A stretch of DNA of 64,000 nucleotides from Cryobacterium sp. SO1 (GTDB taxonomy: Bacteria; Actinomycetota; Actinomycetes; Actinomycetales; Microbacteriaceae): assembly GCF_004210215.2 (NCBI RefSeq), contig NZ_CP067394.1, positions 1,798,001 to 1,862,000 on the forward strand. The letters are read 5' to 3'. Positions 1 through 8,329 of the stretch are shown here, piece after piece. The notes below the pieces were generated by a model. The model did no database searches. It saw only the letters and a list, made by a program, of their open reading frames with translations, and was not told the DNA's origin. The first letter of the stretch is position 1. Every line of letters starts with the position of its first letter. The position numbers were made by a program, and so were the translations under genes.

Positions 1-18
1 TGCCCGCCGCGAACCGTT

Positions 19-1119
19 TCAGTCGGTCGGGCCGGGCGCCCCCGGATTTTGGATCAGTCCGAGGTCCGCCAGTTGCTCCGCCAGGCTCGCGCCGTCAGGC
101 CCGTAGACCCAGCGTGGGTCAGGCTTGGCTCCAACCGCATCCTTGGCCCGGCGACCGGCCAGTACGGCCTCGCTCGGCGACAGCCGGCGGATGGCGACCG
201 CGGCGACACTCTGCGGGAAGTCCTGTTGGAATTCGCCGTAAATAGCCTCGTCGTGCTGCCCGTCGTCGCCGATCAGGATCCACTTCATCTCGGGGAACTC
301 CTGCGCCAGACGACGCAGGTTGTCCCGCTTGTGCTCCCGACCGCTGCGGAACAACCTGTCGTGGGTCGGGCCCCAGTCGGTCAGCAACAACGCGCCGGCC
401 GGGTACAGGTTGCGGGAGAGAAAGCGGCTCAGGGTCGGCGCGACATTCCAGGCGCCGGTGGAGAGATAGATCACGGGAGCGCCCGGTGTCGCGTCGGCGA
501 GACGGTCGAGCAGAACGGCCATGCCCGGCGTGGGAACGCGGGCGTGCTCGTCCAGCACGAAGGTGTTCCACGCCGCCAGCAACGGCCGGGGCAGGGTGGT
601 GACCATGACGGTGTCGTCGACGTCGGAGATGACCCCGGTTCGCACGTGGGGGGCGACCACGAAGACCGGCGCCTCGACGCTCACCGAGGCGTGGGTGTGC
701 AGCGTGGCGGTGTGCCAGCCCGGCTCCAGGTTGACCTCCATCACAGTGTCGACGACACCACCGCGGTCGGCCTGCACCCGATGGGCCTTGCCGCCGATGT
801 CGATGGTGACCGTGACGTCGTTGACCGGCACGCTCGTGAAGCTGCGCCAGCCCCGGATGCTCGCATCGCGTCCGTCATTCCGCCGCCGCCTTCGCGCGGT
901 GCCGCCAGCCTTCACCGGCTTGGACAGAAGGACGCGGCACAGGATCCGCACCCGCTCCGTGGTGCCATAGCCGGAGTAGGGGATGACGATCGGCAGGTGT
1001 CCGCGCCGGCGGGCGAACTTCTCGCGCTTGTCATGCAGCCAATCCTCGATCCGCGCCGCTCGGTGCATGAGGCGCGCAGGGTCCAGGGGCATGGCGGGCG
1101 TGGCGGGGGACTTGGACAC
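19..1119 (-). CDS. App1-like phosphatidate phosphatase family protein (DUF2183)
   Basis: Protein of 366 residues read from a GTG at 1119 (MSKSPATPAM). A HAD-type catalytic motif lies in GVISDVDDTV (D166, D168, T170), the DxDxT of the App1/DUF2183 catalytic domain. The preceding 160 residues resemble the family's N-terminal beta-rich region (DVTVTIDIGGKAHRV). Family knowledge: the yeast App1 domain is a Mg-dependent phosphatidate phosphatase; actinobacterial homologues are uncharacterised, so the substrate here is inferred. No signal peptide or membrane segment is evident, so it is probably cytosolic. A GAGACT hexamer lies five bases before the GTG, compatible with a leaderless transcript. It is divergent from the TetR gene to its right. 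Confidence 0.85.
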   Translation of the reverse strand: MSKSPATPAMPLDPARLMHRAARIEDWLHDKREKFARRRGHLPIVIPYSGYGTTERVRILCRVLLSKPVKAGGTARRRRRNDGRDASIRGWRSFTSVPVNDVTVTIDIGGKAHRVQADRGGVVDTVMEVNLEPGWHTATLHTHASVSVEAPVFVVAPHVRTGVISDVDDTVMVTTLPRPLLAAWNTFVLDEHARVPTPGMAVLLDRLADATPGAPVIYLSTGAWNVAPTLSRFLSRNLYPAGALLLTDWGPTHDRLFRSGREHKRDNLRRLAQEFPEMKWILIGDDGQHDEAIYGEFQQDFPQSVAAVAIRRLSPSEAVLAGRRAKDAVGAKPDPRWVYGPDGASLAEQLADLGLIQNPGAPGPTD

Positions 1120-1298
1120 ACCTCAGTCTCTCATGCGCCGCAGCGTCCCTCTCGCCCGCCAGCGCTGCCGGCCAGGCGCACGCCCGGCCGCTGACGACAA
1201 GCCTGGGCACCGCGCTCCCGCTCCGTTCGGGGGGTATGTCATGTGCCTCGCGCTCAACCGCTGGCCCTAAGATTGTGTCGTATATTCAAGGAGGCCAC

Positions 1299-1955
1299 GT
1301 GGCGCTGATCGACCTATTCGGTGAAGACTCTGTCGCACAAGGGCGGCAGATTCGTACCGAGCCCATCCAACAGCGCAGTGCCGCCAGGTTGACCGCACTC
1401 CTCGATGCCGCCGCAGAGGTCGTCGACGAGGTGGGTTTCGACCGCATCACCACAGCCATGGTCGCGGAGCGCGCCGGTGCCTCCATCGGCACCGTGTACC
1501 GCTACTATCCCGACCGCGTCGCAGTCCTCGAAGGCCTCCGCGAGCGCGCGGTGCAACGATTCAGGCAGCGCGTCGCCGACACCCTCAAGGAGACCCAGCC
1601 GAGCACTTGGTGGGAAGCCGTGGACTGCGGGATCTCGGCGTTCGTCGACCTCTATCGTGCCGAACCCGGATTCCGGATCTTGCACTTCGCCGACCGAGAA
1701 CGCGCACAGTCCAGCGTGCCGGACGAGCTGGACTCCGGCTTCTTCGCCAACCAGATCGCCGGCGTTCTGTCGGATGAATTCGGCCTGTCCGGCGGACCCG
1801 ACCTGATCTTCAGGCTCGAGGTCGCCGTGGAGATGGCCGATTCCCTCCTGTCCCGTGCCTTCACCTGGAACAGCCAGGGCGATGAGCGCTTCATCGCCGA
1901 GTGCCGCCGCATCATGCACGACTACCTCGTCGGCTACTACGGCCCGGACGCCTGA
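1299..1955 (+). CDS. TetR/AcrR family transcriptional regulator
   Basis: The start is taken as the GTG at 1299, because AAGGAGG sits at 1288-1294; an upstream ATG at 1236 in the same frame has no such site. The 218-residue product has an N-terminal TetR helix-turn-helix: a helix around ARLTALLDAAAEVVDEVG followed by ITTAMVAERAGASIGTVYRYY, the usual recognition-helix signature. The C-terminal two thirds is an all-helical ligand/dimerisation domain. It lies on the same strand 158 bases upstream of the osmoprotectant importer, so it may control that operon, though no operator could be identified and the ligand is unknown. Confidence 0.9.
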   Translation: MALIDLFGEDSVAQGRQIRTEPIQQRSAARLTALLDAAAEVVDEVGFDRITTAMVAERAGASIGTVYRYYPDRVAVLEGLRERAVQRFRQRVADTLKETQPSTWWEAVDCGISAFVDLYRAEPGFRILHFADRERAQSSVPDELDSGFFANQIAGVLSDEFGLSGGPDLIFRLEVAVEMADSLLSRAFTWNSQGDERFIAECRRIMHDYLVGYYGPDA

Positions 1956-2113
1956 TTCGGGACCTTCGCCCTGGCGATTGTGACGTAAACGGCAATCCGC
2001 TTTGGATCTTGCTCCGAAGAATGATTGGCTAGTCTTTCCGTACTTGCCCGTTCATCGTCCCAGAAACCCGGGGCCGACGAGTGTCAGGTCCGCTTCGAGG
2101 ATTGAGCCCAGCC

Positions 2114-2938
2114 ATGATCGAGTTCCGTTCCGTGAGCAAGCGCTTCCCCGACGGCACCCTTGCCGTCGAGGGCTTCAGCCTGGTCCTGCCCTCCCACAAG
2201 ACGACGGTGCTGGTCGGATCCTCAGGGTCGGGCAAGACCACGCTGCTGCGGATGATCAACCGGATGGTCGACCCGACCAGCGGGTCGGTCGAGATCGACG
2301 GCGAGGACATCGCCACCCTGCCCCCGGTGAAGCTGCGCCGCGGAATCGGCTACGTCATGCAGAACTCCGGGCTGCTGCCGCACCGCACCGTTATCGACAA
2401 CGTCGCGACCGTGCCGCTGCTGCGCGGCACACCCAAACGCCAGGCCAGAGCGGATGCCCTGGCGATGCTCGACACCGTCGGCCTGGACCGCTCGCTGGCC
2501 GACCGGTATCCGAGCCAGCTCTCCGGTGGCCAGCAGCAACGTGTCGGTGTGGCCAGGGGGCTGGCGGTCAACCCGAACATCCTGCTGATGGACGAGCCGT
2601 TCGGCGCGGTGGATCCGATCGTGCGCGCGGAGCTGCAGCAGGAGCTGGTGCGCCTTCAGAAGGAACTGGACAAGACCGTGGTCTTCGTCACCCATGACAT
2701 CGAGGAAGCCTTCCTGCTCGGCGACCAGATCGTGATCCTGAGCGAGGGCGGCCGGATCGCCCAGGTGGGCTCGCCCGCTGAGCTGCTCGCCAACCCCGCC
2801 GATGACTTCGTGGCCAGCTTCGTCGGCGCCGATCGGGGCCGGCGTGCATTGCACGTGGAACGGCACGGGAACGAGGACGTCCTCGTGGACAGCGACGGGC
2901 GCCTCGCCGGTGTGCTGAAACGCGAAGGCGCGCGATGA
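2114..2938 (+). CDS. opuCA: Osmoprotectant (glycine betaine/choline) ABC transporter ATPase
   Basis: ATP-binding subunit of 274 residues; start at the ATG giving MIEFRSVSKRF. An in-frame GTG at 2081 would add eleven residues without family support. Walker A is GSSGSGKTT at about 35-43, the signature is LSGGQQQR, and Walker B is ILLMDEPFGAVDP, followed by the switch His in FVTHD. The sequence resembles OpuCA/ProV-type ATPases that energise uptake of betaine, carnitine or choline during osmotic stress. The C-terminus is short, with no clear CBS pair, unlike many OpuA/OpuC ATPases. It overlaps the next permease by four bases (ATGA), the first of four co-directional transporter genes. Confidence 0.9.
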   Translation: MIEFRSVSKRFPDGTLAVEGFSLVLPSHKTTVLVGSSGSGKTTLLRMINRMVDPTSGSVEIDGEDIATLPPVKLRRGIGYVMQNSGLLPHRTVIDNVATVPLLRGTPKRQARADALAMLDTVGLDRSLADRYPSQLSGGQQQRVGVARGLAVNPNILLMDEPFGAVDPIVRAELQQELVRLQKELDKTVVFVTHDIEEAFLLGDQIVILSEGGRIAQVGSPAELLANPADDFVASFVGADRGRRALHVERHGNEDVLVDSDGRLAGVLKREGAR

Positions 2939-3612
2939 CCTGGGTCCTGGCCAACCTGGGCCTGATCTGGGCACGCACGCTCGACCACGTGGTGCTGAGC
3001 CTGCCGCCGATCCTGCTGTGCTTCGTGATCGCCGTCCCGCTCGGCTGGCTGGCACGCCGCTACCGGGTCAGCCGGGGGATCATCCTCACCGGAGCGGGCT
3101 TGCTCTACGCCGTGCCGTCGCTGCCCTTGATCTTTGTGCTCCCTGCCGTGATCGGCACCAGTCTGCTCTCCCCGGTGAATGTGATCATCGCCCTCACCCT
3201 CTACGGCATCGCCCTTATGGTGCGAGTGGTGTCCGACGGTCTGGACTCGGTGGATGTCGACGTGAGACAGTCCGCTTCGGCCGTGGGCTATTCGACCTGG
3301 TCACGGTTCTGGCAGGTGGAACTTCCGCTGGCCGGACCGGTGCTTCTGGCCGGCATGCGAGTGGTCGCCGTCAGCACCGTCAGCCTCGTCACCGTCGGAG
3401 CAGTGATCGGCGTGCAGAGCCTGGGCAGCCTCTTCACCGACGGGTTCCAGCGTGGAATCCAGGCCGAGATCATCGCCGGGCTCATCGCCACGGTCAGCCT
3501 GGCTCTGCTCTTCGACGGTGCTCTCGTGCTCGCCGGGCGGGTACTGATGCCGTGGACGCGGCGGATCACTCCGGCCAAGCCGAGTACGCCTGTCGAGGTG
3601 AGCGCCGCATGA
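2935..3612 (+). CDS. opuCB: Osmoprotectant ABC transporter permease (first)
   Basis: Integral membrane protein of 225 residues with about five to six hydrophobic segments. The cytoplasmic EAA-type loop reads roughly SVDVDVRQSASAVGYSTWSRFWQVELPLAGP at 110-140, the coupling helix contacting the ATPase. It belongs to the BPD_transp_1 permeases of OpuC/OsmU betaine importers. The ATG lies inside the ATPase stop (ATGA), and its own stop overlaps the second permease in the same way, so the three are translationally coupled. Two different permeases per transporter is the usual OpuC arrangement. The exact substrate cannot be read from sequence. Confidence 0.88.
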   Translation: MTWVLANLGLIWARTLDHVVLSLPPILLCFVIAVPLGWLARRYRVSRGIILTGAGLLYAVPSLPLIFVLPAVIGTSLLSPVNVIIALTLYGIALMVRVVSDGLDSVDVDVRQSASAVGYSTWSRFWQVELPLAGPVLLAGMRVVAVSTVSLVTVGAVIGVQSLGSLFTDGFQRGIQAEIIAGLIATVSLALLFDGALVLAGRVLMPWTRRITPAKPSTPVEVSAA

Positions 3613-4322
3613 ACCTCTTCGCCAGCGCCATCGACTGGATCCTCGACCCGGCCAACTATGTCGGACTGAACGCGATCCCGCTGCGGATCGGCCAGCATCT
3701 CGTCTTCTCCCTCGTCACCGTGCTGATCGCGTCGGCGATCGCGATCCCACTCGGCTACCTCATCGGCCACACCGGTCGGGGCCGCGAACTCGCGGTTTCG
3801 ACGTCTGGAGGCCTGCGGGCCATCCCGACCCTTGGCCTGCTCACCCTGGTGGCTCTCTGGGTGGGCATCGGCGTCGTGGCCCCGTATGTGGCACTGACGG
3901 TGCTGGCGATTCCGCCCATCCTGGCCGGTGCCTACACCGGCTTCGAGGCGATCGACCGGCGCACCGTCGATGCTGCCCGAGCCGTTGGCATGTCGGAGCT
4001 GCAGATCGTTCGCAAGGTGGAGGTGCCCCTCGGCCTGCCCCTCCTGATCGGCGGCGTGCGCTCTGCCACGCTCCAGGTCATCGCCACCGCAACGCTCGCG
4101 GCCTACGTGGCCGATCTCGGTCTGGGCCGGTATCTCTTCTCGGGCTTGAAAACCCGCGACTATCCCGAGATGCTGGGCGGGTCGATACTCGTCATTGTTC
4201 TGGCTTTGGCTCTGGAGGGAATCTTCGCGCTGATCCAACGGTTCGTTGTACCAAGGGGTGTCTCCGGGCGCCTCGCCACAACTCCAACGCTTCGCACCGG
4301 CAGCCCCACAGCCGCACGGTGA
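3609..4322 (+). CDS. opuCD: Osmoprotectant ABC transporter permease (second)
   Basis: Permease of 237 residues starting at the ATG at 3609 (MNLFASAIDWILDP), which overlaps the previous stop by four bases. Hydrophobic segments alternate with an EAA loop near DRRTVDAARAVGMSELQIVRKVEVPLG, so it should pair with the first permease as a heterodimer in the membrane. The product ends with a short polar tail rich in Pro, Ala and Thr. A 41-base gap with GAGGAAGGA leads to the binding-protein gene. Function is assigned from family and operon; betaine, choline or carnitine specificity is open. Confidence 0.88.
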   Translation: MNLFASAIDWILDPANYVGLNAIPLRIGQHLVFSLVTVLIASAIAIPLGYLIGHTGRGRELAVSTSGGLRAIPTLGLLTLVALWVGIGVVAPYVALTVLAIPPILAGAYTGFEAIDRRTVDAARAVGMSELQIVRKVEVPLGLPLLIGGVRSATLQVIATATLAAYVADLGLGRYLFSGLKTRDYPEMLGGSILVIVLALALEGIFALIQRFVVPRGVSGRLATTPTLRTGSPTAAR

Positions 4323-4363
4323 CACATCTACCGAAACATCGGTACCTGAGGAAGGACAACAGC

Positions 4364-5287
4364 ATGTTCACAATCACACGAGGCCGGCTCGCGCTTGTCA
4401 GCGCGGTCGCGGTTGGGGCTGTCGTAGCCCTTGCAGGGTGCGCGTCCGGGGACCCGCTGGACGAGGGGAACAGTTCCGCCGACTCCGAGACACTCGTTGT
4501 CGGATCGCAGGATTACTACTCCAACGAGATCATCGCGGAGATCTACGCCCAAGCGCTGGAGAACGGTGGTTTCACGGTCGACCGCCAGTTCCGCATCGGA
4601 CAGCGCGAGGCCTACCTCCCCGAGATCGAGGCAGGCTCGATCGACGTCTTCCCCGAGTACTCCGGCAGCCTGCTGCAGGCCCTCGAGGCCGACGCCGCCG
4701 GCGGCAGCCCCGACGAGGTCTACACGGCCCTCGAAGCCGCCCTACCCGACGGCTTGAGTGTGCTCGACCGGGCAGATGCGGCCGACCAGAACTCCTGGAC
4801 CGTCACCCAGGCGTTCGCGGATGCCTACGGCCTCACGGATATCGCCTCGCTCACCGAGGTGACCGAACCGATCACCGTGGGCGGCAACTCCGAGCTGGAA
4901 ACCCGGCCGTACGGGCCGACAGCGCTCAAGGAGAAGTACGGCATCGAGATCGCCGGTTTCACCCCGGTGGAGGACAGCGGCGGACCCCTGACCGTCAAGG
5001 CCCTCGTCGACAACAAGATCCAGCTGGCCAACATCTACACGGCGGATCCCAACATCGAGTCGAACAGCCTCGTCGCCCTCGATGATCCCGACAGCCTGTT
5101 CTTTCCTGACAACGTCGTGCCGCTCGTCTCCGACAAGGTCGACGGCTCGGCCGCTGACATCCTCAACGCGGTCAGTGCGGCCCTGGCCACCGACACCCTC
5201 GTGGGCCTGAACGCCCAGAGCGTGAACGACCAGGCCGCCGCCGACACCATCGCGACCGAGTGGCTGACCAATGAAGGCCTGATCTAG
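4364..5287 (+). CDS. opuCC: Osmoprotectant ABC transporter substrate-binding lipoprotein
   Basis: The start is the ATG at 4364, preceded by GAGGAAGGA. The 307-residue product has a lipoprotein signal: basic N-terminus (ITRGR), hydrophobic core and lipobox LAGC with Cys26 as the lipidated residue. The mature part matches the OpuAC/OsmF solute-binding fold: an early beta strand (TLVVGSQDYYSNEIIAE), the GSIDVFPEYSGS segment that lines the ligand cleft in this family, and the later GLNAQSVNDQAAADTIATEWL region. It captures compatible solutes outside the membrane and feeds the two permeases. It is the last gene of the operon, closed by a strong hairpin. Confidence 0.9.
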   Translation: MFTITRGRLALVSAVAVGAVVALAGCASGDPLDEGNSSADSETLVVGSQDYYSNEIIAEIYAQALENGGFTVDRQFRIGQREAYLPEIEAGSIDVFPEYSGSLLQALEADAAGGSPDEVYTALEAALPDGLSVLDRADAADQNSWTVTQAFADAYGLTDIASLTEVTEPITVGGNSELETRPYGPTALKEKYGIEIAGFTPVEDSGGPLTVKALVDNKIQLANIYTADPNIESNSLVALDDPDSLFFPDNVVPLVSDKVDGSAADILNAVSAALATDTLVGLNAQSVNDQAAADTIATEWLTNEGLI

Positions 5288-5330
5288 GCGCATCGCGCAA
5301 GCAGCGTCGCGTCAATATCGCCGCGCAACC

Positions 5331-5362
5331 CTAACGGCCCCGCCCTGTGGCGGGGCCGTTAG
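5331..5362. terminator. Bidirectional intrinsic terminator between convergent genes
   Basis: A perfect 14-bp stem (arms 5331-5344 and 5349-5362) closes a four-base loop CTGT. The lower stem is A/T containing (CTAA/TTAG), giving short U runs in both directions. It lies between the osmoprotectant binding-protein gene (+) and the M56 protease gene (-), so it can end both transcripts. Confidence 0.85.
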
Positions 5363-5373
5363 TCTGCCACGGA

Positions 5374-6372
5374 TCAGGTCGTGACCAGCAGCACGGTGGG
5401 CAGCACCAGCAGACCGACCGTGGCCGCGATCACCCCGATCCGACCGACCGGGCCCAGCACCGTCCCCGCACCGATGAGCCGGTGTACGCGCGGTCCGACC
5501 ATCTCGGCGGACCCATCGACCGGATGGTCCGGCCGGGGAAGTGTGCCGGGGCGGTTCGCGCCGAAGCCGGCATCCGCAAACCCGGCCGTCGCGAACGCCG
5601 TGCCCGGATCTTCGGTCAGGTGGGCGGTGCCGACAAGGGCGATCGCCGTAGCCAGCGTGCGGTCATCGACCTCCTGCCTAGCCCGGTCGTCGGCCAGCAT
5701 CTCCACCAGCAAGGCCACAGCGTTCTCGGCACGATTGGCGATCGGGAACCAAGGCAGGGCGCTGTGCCAGGACTTGAAGGCGAGCAGCACCAGATGGTGT
5801 TGCTGGCGCAGATGCGCCCGCTCGTGAGCGACGACGCCGCGCAGCTGGTCGGGATCCAGAAGTTTCAGCAGCCCCCGCGACAATACCGTCGCCGAACGAG
5901 TGGCGCCGGGCAGGCAGTAGGCCACCGGCGCCGCATGATCGATCACCCTGGTGCCCGTGCTGTCGAACGGCAACGGGTCGCTGAGCAGGCCGATCAGAGT
6001 GTGGTGGCGTCGGCGCTCCCGCTCAGCGCGGATGAACGTGGCACTGAGGTTGAGTAGAAGATGGGTGGCCAGGATCACCGCCAGGCAGAGCGCCATCACG
6101 CCCGCCAGTGTGGCCCCGGCGGGCAGGGTGCCCGCCATGACGTACCCGGCGACCGCGCCGAGGGCGGACACGGGGGTGGCTCCGAACGGGATCAGGCCGA
6201 AGACCAGCAACGAGCCGATCATCGAGACACCGCCGGCCAGGGCGATCGACTGCCACAGGGCTAGGGCCAGGCCCGGCGCACGCGGCGGCCAGTCGGCCCC
6301 GGCGAGGAGGATCGGGACAGGCCAGGCCAGGACGACGGCGAGCACCATCAGGGTCAGTGCGGTGGTGAGCAC
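5374..6372 (-). CDS. M56/BlaR1-like membrane metalloprotease
   Basis: The start chosen is the GTG at 6372 (VLTTALTLMVLAVVLAW), since the in-frame sequence further upstream is low-quality Arg/Ser/Pro coding that overlaps blaI. The product is 332 residues with about four N-terminal membrane segments and a last one at the C-terminus (RIGVIAATVGLLVLPTVLLV). The zinc protease motif HERAH is at about 183-187 (VVAHERAHLRQQHH), with a downstream Glu in AVALLVEMLADDRA. Family knowledge: M56 proteases act with BlaI repressors, sensing a signal and causing repressor loss. No extracellular penicillin-binding sensor domain is present, so beta-lactam sensing is unlikely. It lies 64 bases downstream of blaI on the same strand. 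Confidence 0.85.
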   Translation of the reverse strand: MLTTALTLMVLAVVLAWPVPILLAGADWPPRAPGLALALWQSIALAGGVSMIGSLLVFGLIPFGATPVSALGAVAGYVMAGTLPAGATLAGVMALCLAVILATHLLLNLSATFIRAERERRRHHTLIGLLSDPLPFDSTGTRVIDHAAPVAYCLPGATRSATVLSRGLLKLLDPDQLRGVVAHERAHLRQQHHLVLLAFKSWHSALPWFPIANRAENAVALLVEMLADDRARQEVDDRTLATAIALVGTAHLTEDPGTAFATAGFADAGFGANRPGTLPRPDHPVDGSAEMVGPRVHRLIGAGTVLGPVGRIGVIAATVGLLVLPTVLLVTT

Positions 6373-6436
6373 CTGACCTACCGGTCCAGGGTGTGTGCGG
6401 GGGGCAGGGCTCTGGGAGCTCCTGCGCGTGGTCGCG

Positions 6437-6823
6437 TCACTCCGACGACGGACTGACGCTCTCGAGCAGGGCGCGCAGAGTTTGGGCCTCCTGCGGGCTG
6501 ACGTTGCCGATGAAGCGGGCCAGAGTGGCGGTGCGATCGGTGGTGGTGCCCAGGACCTCATGCATCAGTTCGGCTGTGTGCTGCGCCCGCGAGCTCACAG
6601 CCGTGTATCCGTGCGGTCGACTGTCGCGGTCGCGGGTGACGAAACCCTTGTTCTCCAGGCGGGACAACACCGTGAGCACCGTCGTCGTCGCGAGCGGCTT
6701 CGCCCCGGTGGCCTCGGGGTTCAGCAGGGCGTCGCGCAACTCGTTGGCGGTCAGGGGAGTGCCGGCCGACCACAGCAGGTCCATCAACATTCTCTCGAGC
6801 ACACCCAAACTTCCCATGCGCAC
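6437..6823 (-). CDS. blaI: BlaI/MecI/CopY family transcriptional repressor
   Basis: Protein of 128 residues. The N-terminal winged helix (GVLERMLMDLLWSAGTPLTANELRDAL, then TTTVLTVLSRLENKGFV) is the BlaI recognition-helix and wing arrangement, and the C-terminal helices form the dimerisation part. The start may be the GTG at 6823 or the ATG at 6817; neither has a strong ribosome-binding site. It is followed by the M56 protease gene, the classical repressor/protease pair, and is divergent from cydA with two matching dyads between them. Likely role: DNA-binding repressor of its own operon and plausibly of cydABDC. In Mycobacterium, BlaI homologues also regulate genes outside beta-lactam resistance. 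Confidence 0.9.
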   Translation of the reverse strand: MRMGSLGVLERMLMDLLWSAGTPLTANELRDALLNPEATGAKPLATTTVLTVLSRLENKGFVTRDRDSRPHGYTAVSSRAQHTAELMHEVLGTTTDRTATLARFIGNVSPQEAQTLRALLESVSPSSE

Positions 6824-6847
6824 CAGTTTATCAACGAAAGAGGTGTT

Positions 6848-6889
6848 TTCTACTGGCCGTAGAATAGTAGTCTTCTACGACACGTAGAA
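6848..6889. promoter_or_regulatory. Pair of candidate BlaI operators in the blaI-cydA intergenic region
   Basis: Two copies of the dyad TTCTAC-N5-GTAGAA lie at 6848-6864 and 6873-6889, centres 25 bp apart. Both half-sites are perfect in both copies, while the five-base spacers differ (TGGCC and GACAC). BlaI/CopY-type repressors bind short dyads with a TAC/GTA core, so these fit the divergent repressor. The right half of the first copy contributes to TAGAAT (6860-6865), which resembles a -10 box directed toward cydA. Binding by BlaI is inferred. Confidence 0.75.
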
Positions 6890-6910
6890 AACTCACGTCC
6901 CGGAGGACAA

Positions 6911-8320
6911 ATGAACGAGTGGCTTGATCCGTTACTCCTGTCGAGGTGGCAGTTCGGTCTCACGACGATCTACCACTTCCTGTTCGTGCCACTCACCATC
7001 GGCCTGGTCACGACCGTGGCGATCTTCCAGACCGCCTGGTACCGCACCAACAAGGCCAAGTACCTGCAGCTCACCCACTTCTTCGGCAAGATCTTCCTGA
7101 TCAACTTCGCCATGGGAGTCGTGACGGGCATCGTGCAAGAATTCCAGTTCGGCATGAACTGGTCGGACTACTCCAGGTTCGTCGGTGACGTCTTCGGCGC
7201 CCCTCTGGCCTTCGAGGGCATCACGGCGTTCTTCCTCGAGGCCACCTTCATCGGTCTGTGGATCTTCGGCTGGGACAAGCTGCCCAAGGGGCTGCACCTG
7301 GCCACCATCTGGCTCACCACCGTGGGAAGCATCGCGTCGGCCTACTTCATCATCGCCGCCAACGCGTTCATGCAGAACCCGGTCGCCTACCAGATCAACG
7401 AGGTCAAGGGCCGGGCAGAGCTGACCAGCATCGGCGAGCTGCTCACCAACCCGATCGCCCTCGCGGCGTTCCCGCACACGATTTTCGCCTGCTTCATGGT
7501 CTCCGCCGGCCTGATCATCTCGGTGGCGGCCTGGCATCTCTCCCGCAACCAGCACCTCGAGACCATGCGGCCCGCGCTCAAGTTCGGGCTGTGGATGATG
7601 GTCATCGCCGGGGCGCTCACCACCCTGATGGGCGACCAGCTGAGCCTGGCCATGGTTCAGGCCCAGCCGATGAAGATGGCTGCGGCCGAGGCCATGTACA
7701 ACACGGCCACCGGCGCCAATGCGTCCTTCTCGATCTTCACCCTCGGCACCCCGGACGGCGTCAGCGAACTGTTCTCGATTCGCATCCCCTACCTGCTGTC
7801 GTTCCTGTCCACGCACACCTTCGACGGCACCGTGGAGGGCATCAACAACCTGCAGGAGCAGTACGTGCAGCTGTACGGGCCCGGCGACTACGCACCGATC
7901 ATCTGGGTGACCTACTGGTCGTTCCGCTGGATGATCGGACTCGGCATCGCGCACATCCTCGTCGCCGTCGCCGGCCTCTGGTTCACCCGCAAGGGCAAGA
8001 GCCCCCAGACCTGGATGTGGAAGATCGCGATCTGGTCGTTCCCGATGTCGCTGCTGGCCATGAGCGTCGGCTGGGTCTTCACCGAGATGGGCCGCCAACC
8101 CTGGCTGGTCTTCGGGTTGCTCAAGACCGCAGACGGGGTCTCGCCGAACGTCAGCGGGCTCGAGATCCTCATTTCCCTTATCGCCTTCACCCTGCTCTAC
8201 GGCGCTCTGGCCGTGGTGGAGTTCCGCCTGATCCTCAAGGCTGTGCAGAAGGGACCGGACCCTGAGACGGTACCCGACCCGGTGTCCGGCGAAATCAAGC
8301 AAACGACCACGGTCTACTAG
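6911..8320 (+). CDS. cydA: Cytochrome bd ubiquinol/menaquinol oxidase subunit I
   Basis: Membrane subunit of 469 residues that carries the haems and the quinol site of the bd-type terminal oxidase, reducing oxygen to water with high affinity. His22 (TIYHFLFVPL) matches the conserved N-terminal haem ligand, and the family signature GRQPW is at 394-398. The loop before it is short, as in the short-Q-loop class found in actinobacteria. About nine membrane helices are visible. The ATG is preceded by GGAGGA at 6902-6907. It is the first gene of cydABDC, and its promoter lies among the BlaI-like dyads. Confidence 0.97.
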   Translation: MNEWLDPLLLSRWQFGLTTIYHFLFVPLTIGLVTTVAIFQTAWYRTNKAKYLQLTHFFGKIFLINFAMGVVTGIVQEFQFGMNWSDYSRFVGDVFGAPLAFEGITAFFLEATFIGLWIFGWDKLPKGLHLATIWLTTVGSIASAYFIIAANAFMQNPVAYQINEVKGRAELTSIGELLTNPIALAAFPHTIFACFMVSAGLIISVAAWHLSRNQHLETMRPALKFGLWMMVIAGALTTLMGDQLSLAMVQAQPMKMAAAEAMYNTATGANASFSIFTLGTPDGVSELFSIRIPYLLSFLSTHTFDGTVEGINNLQEQYVQLYGPGDYAPIIWVTYWSFRWMIGLGIAHILVAVAGLWFTRKGKSPQTWMWKIAIWSFPMSLLAMSVGWVFTEMGRQPWLVFGLLKTADGVSPNVSGLEILISLIAFTLLYGALAVVEFRLILKAVQKGPDPETVPDPVSGEIKQTTTVY

Positions 8321-8329
8321 GAGCTCACG

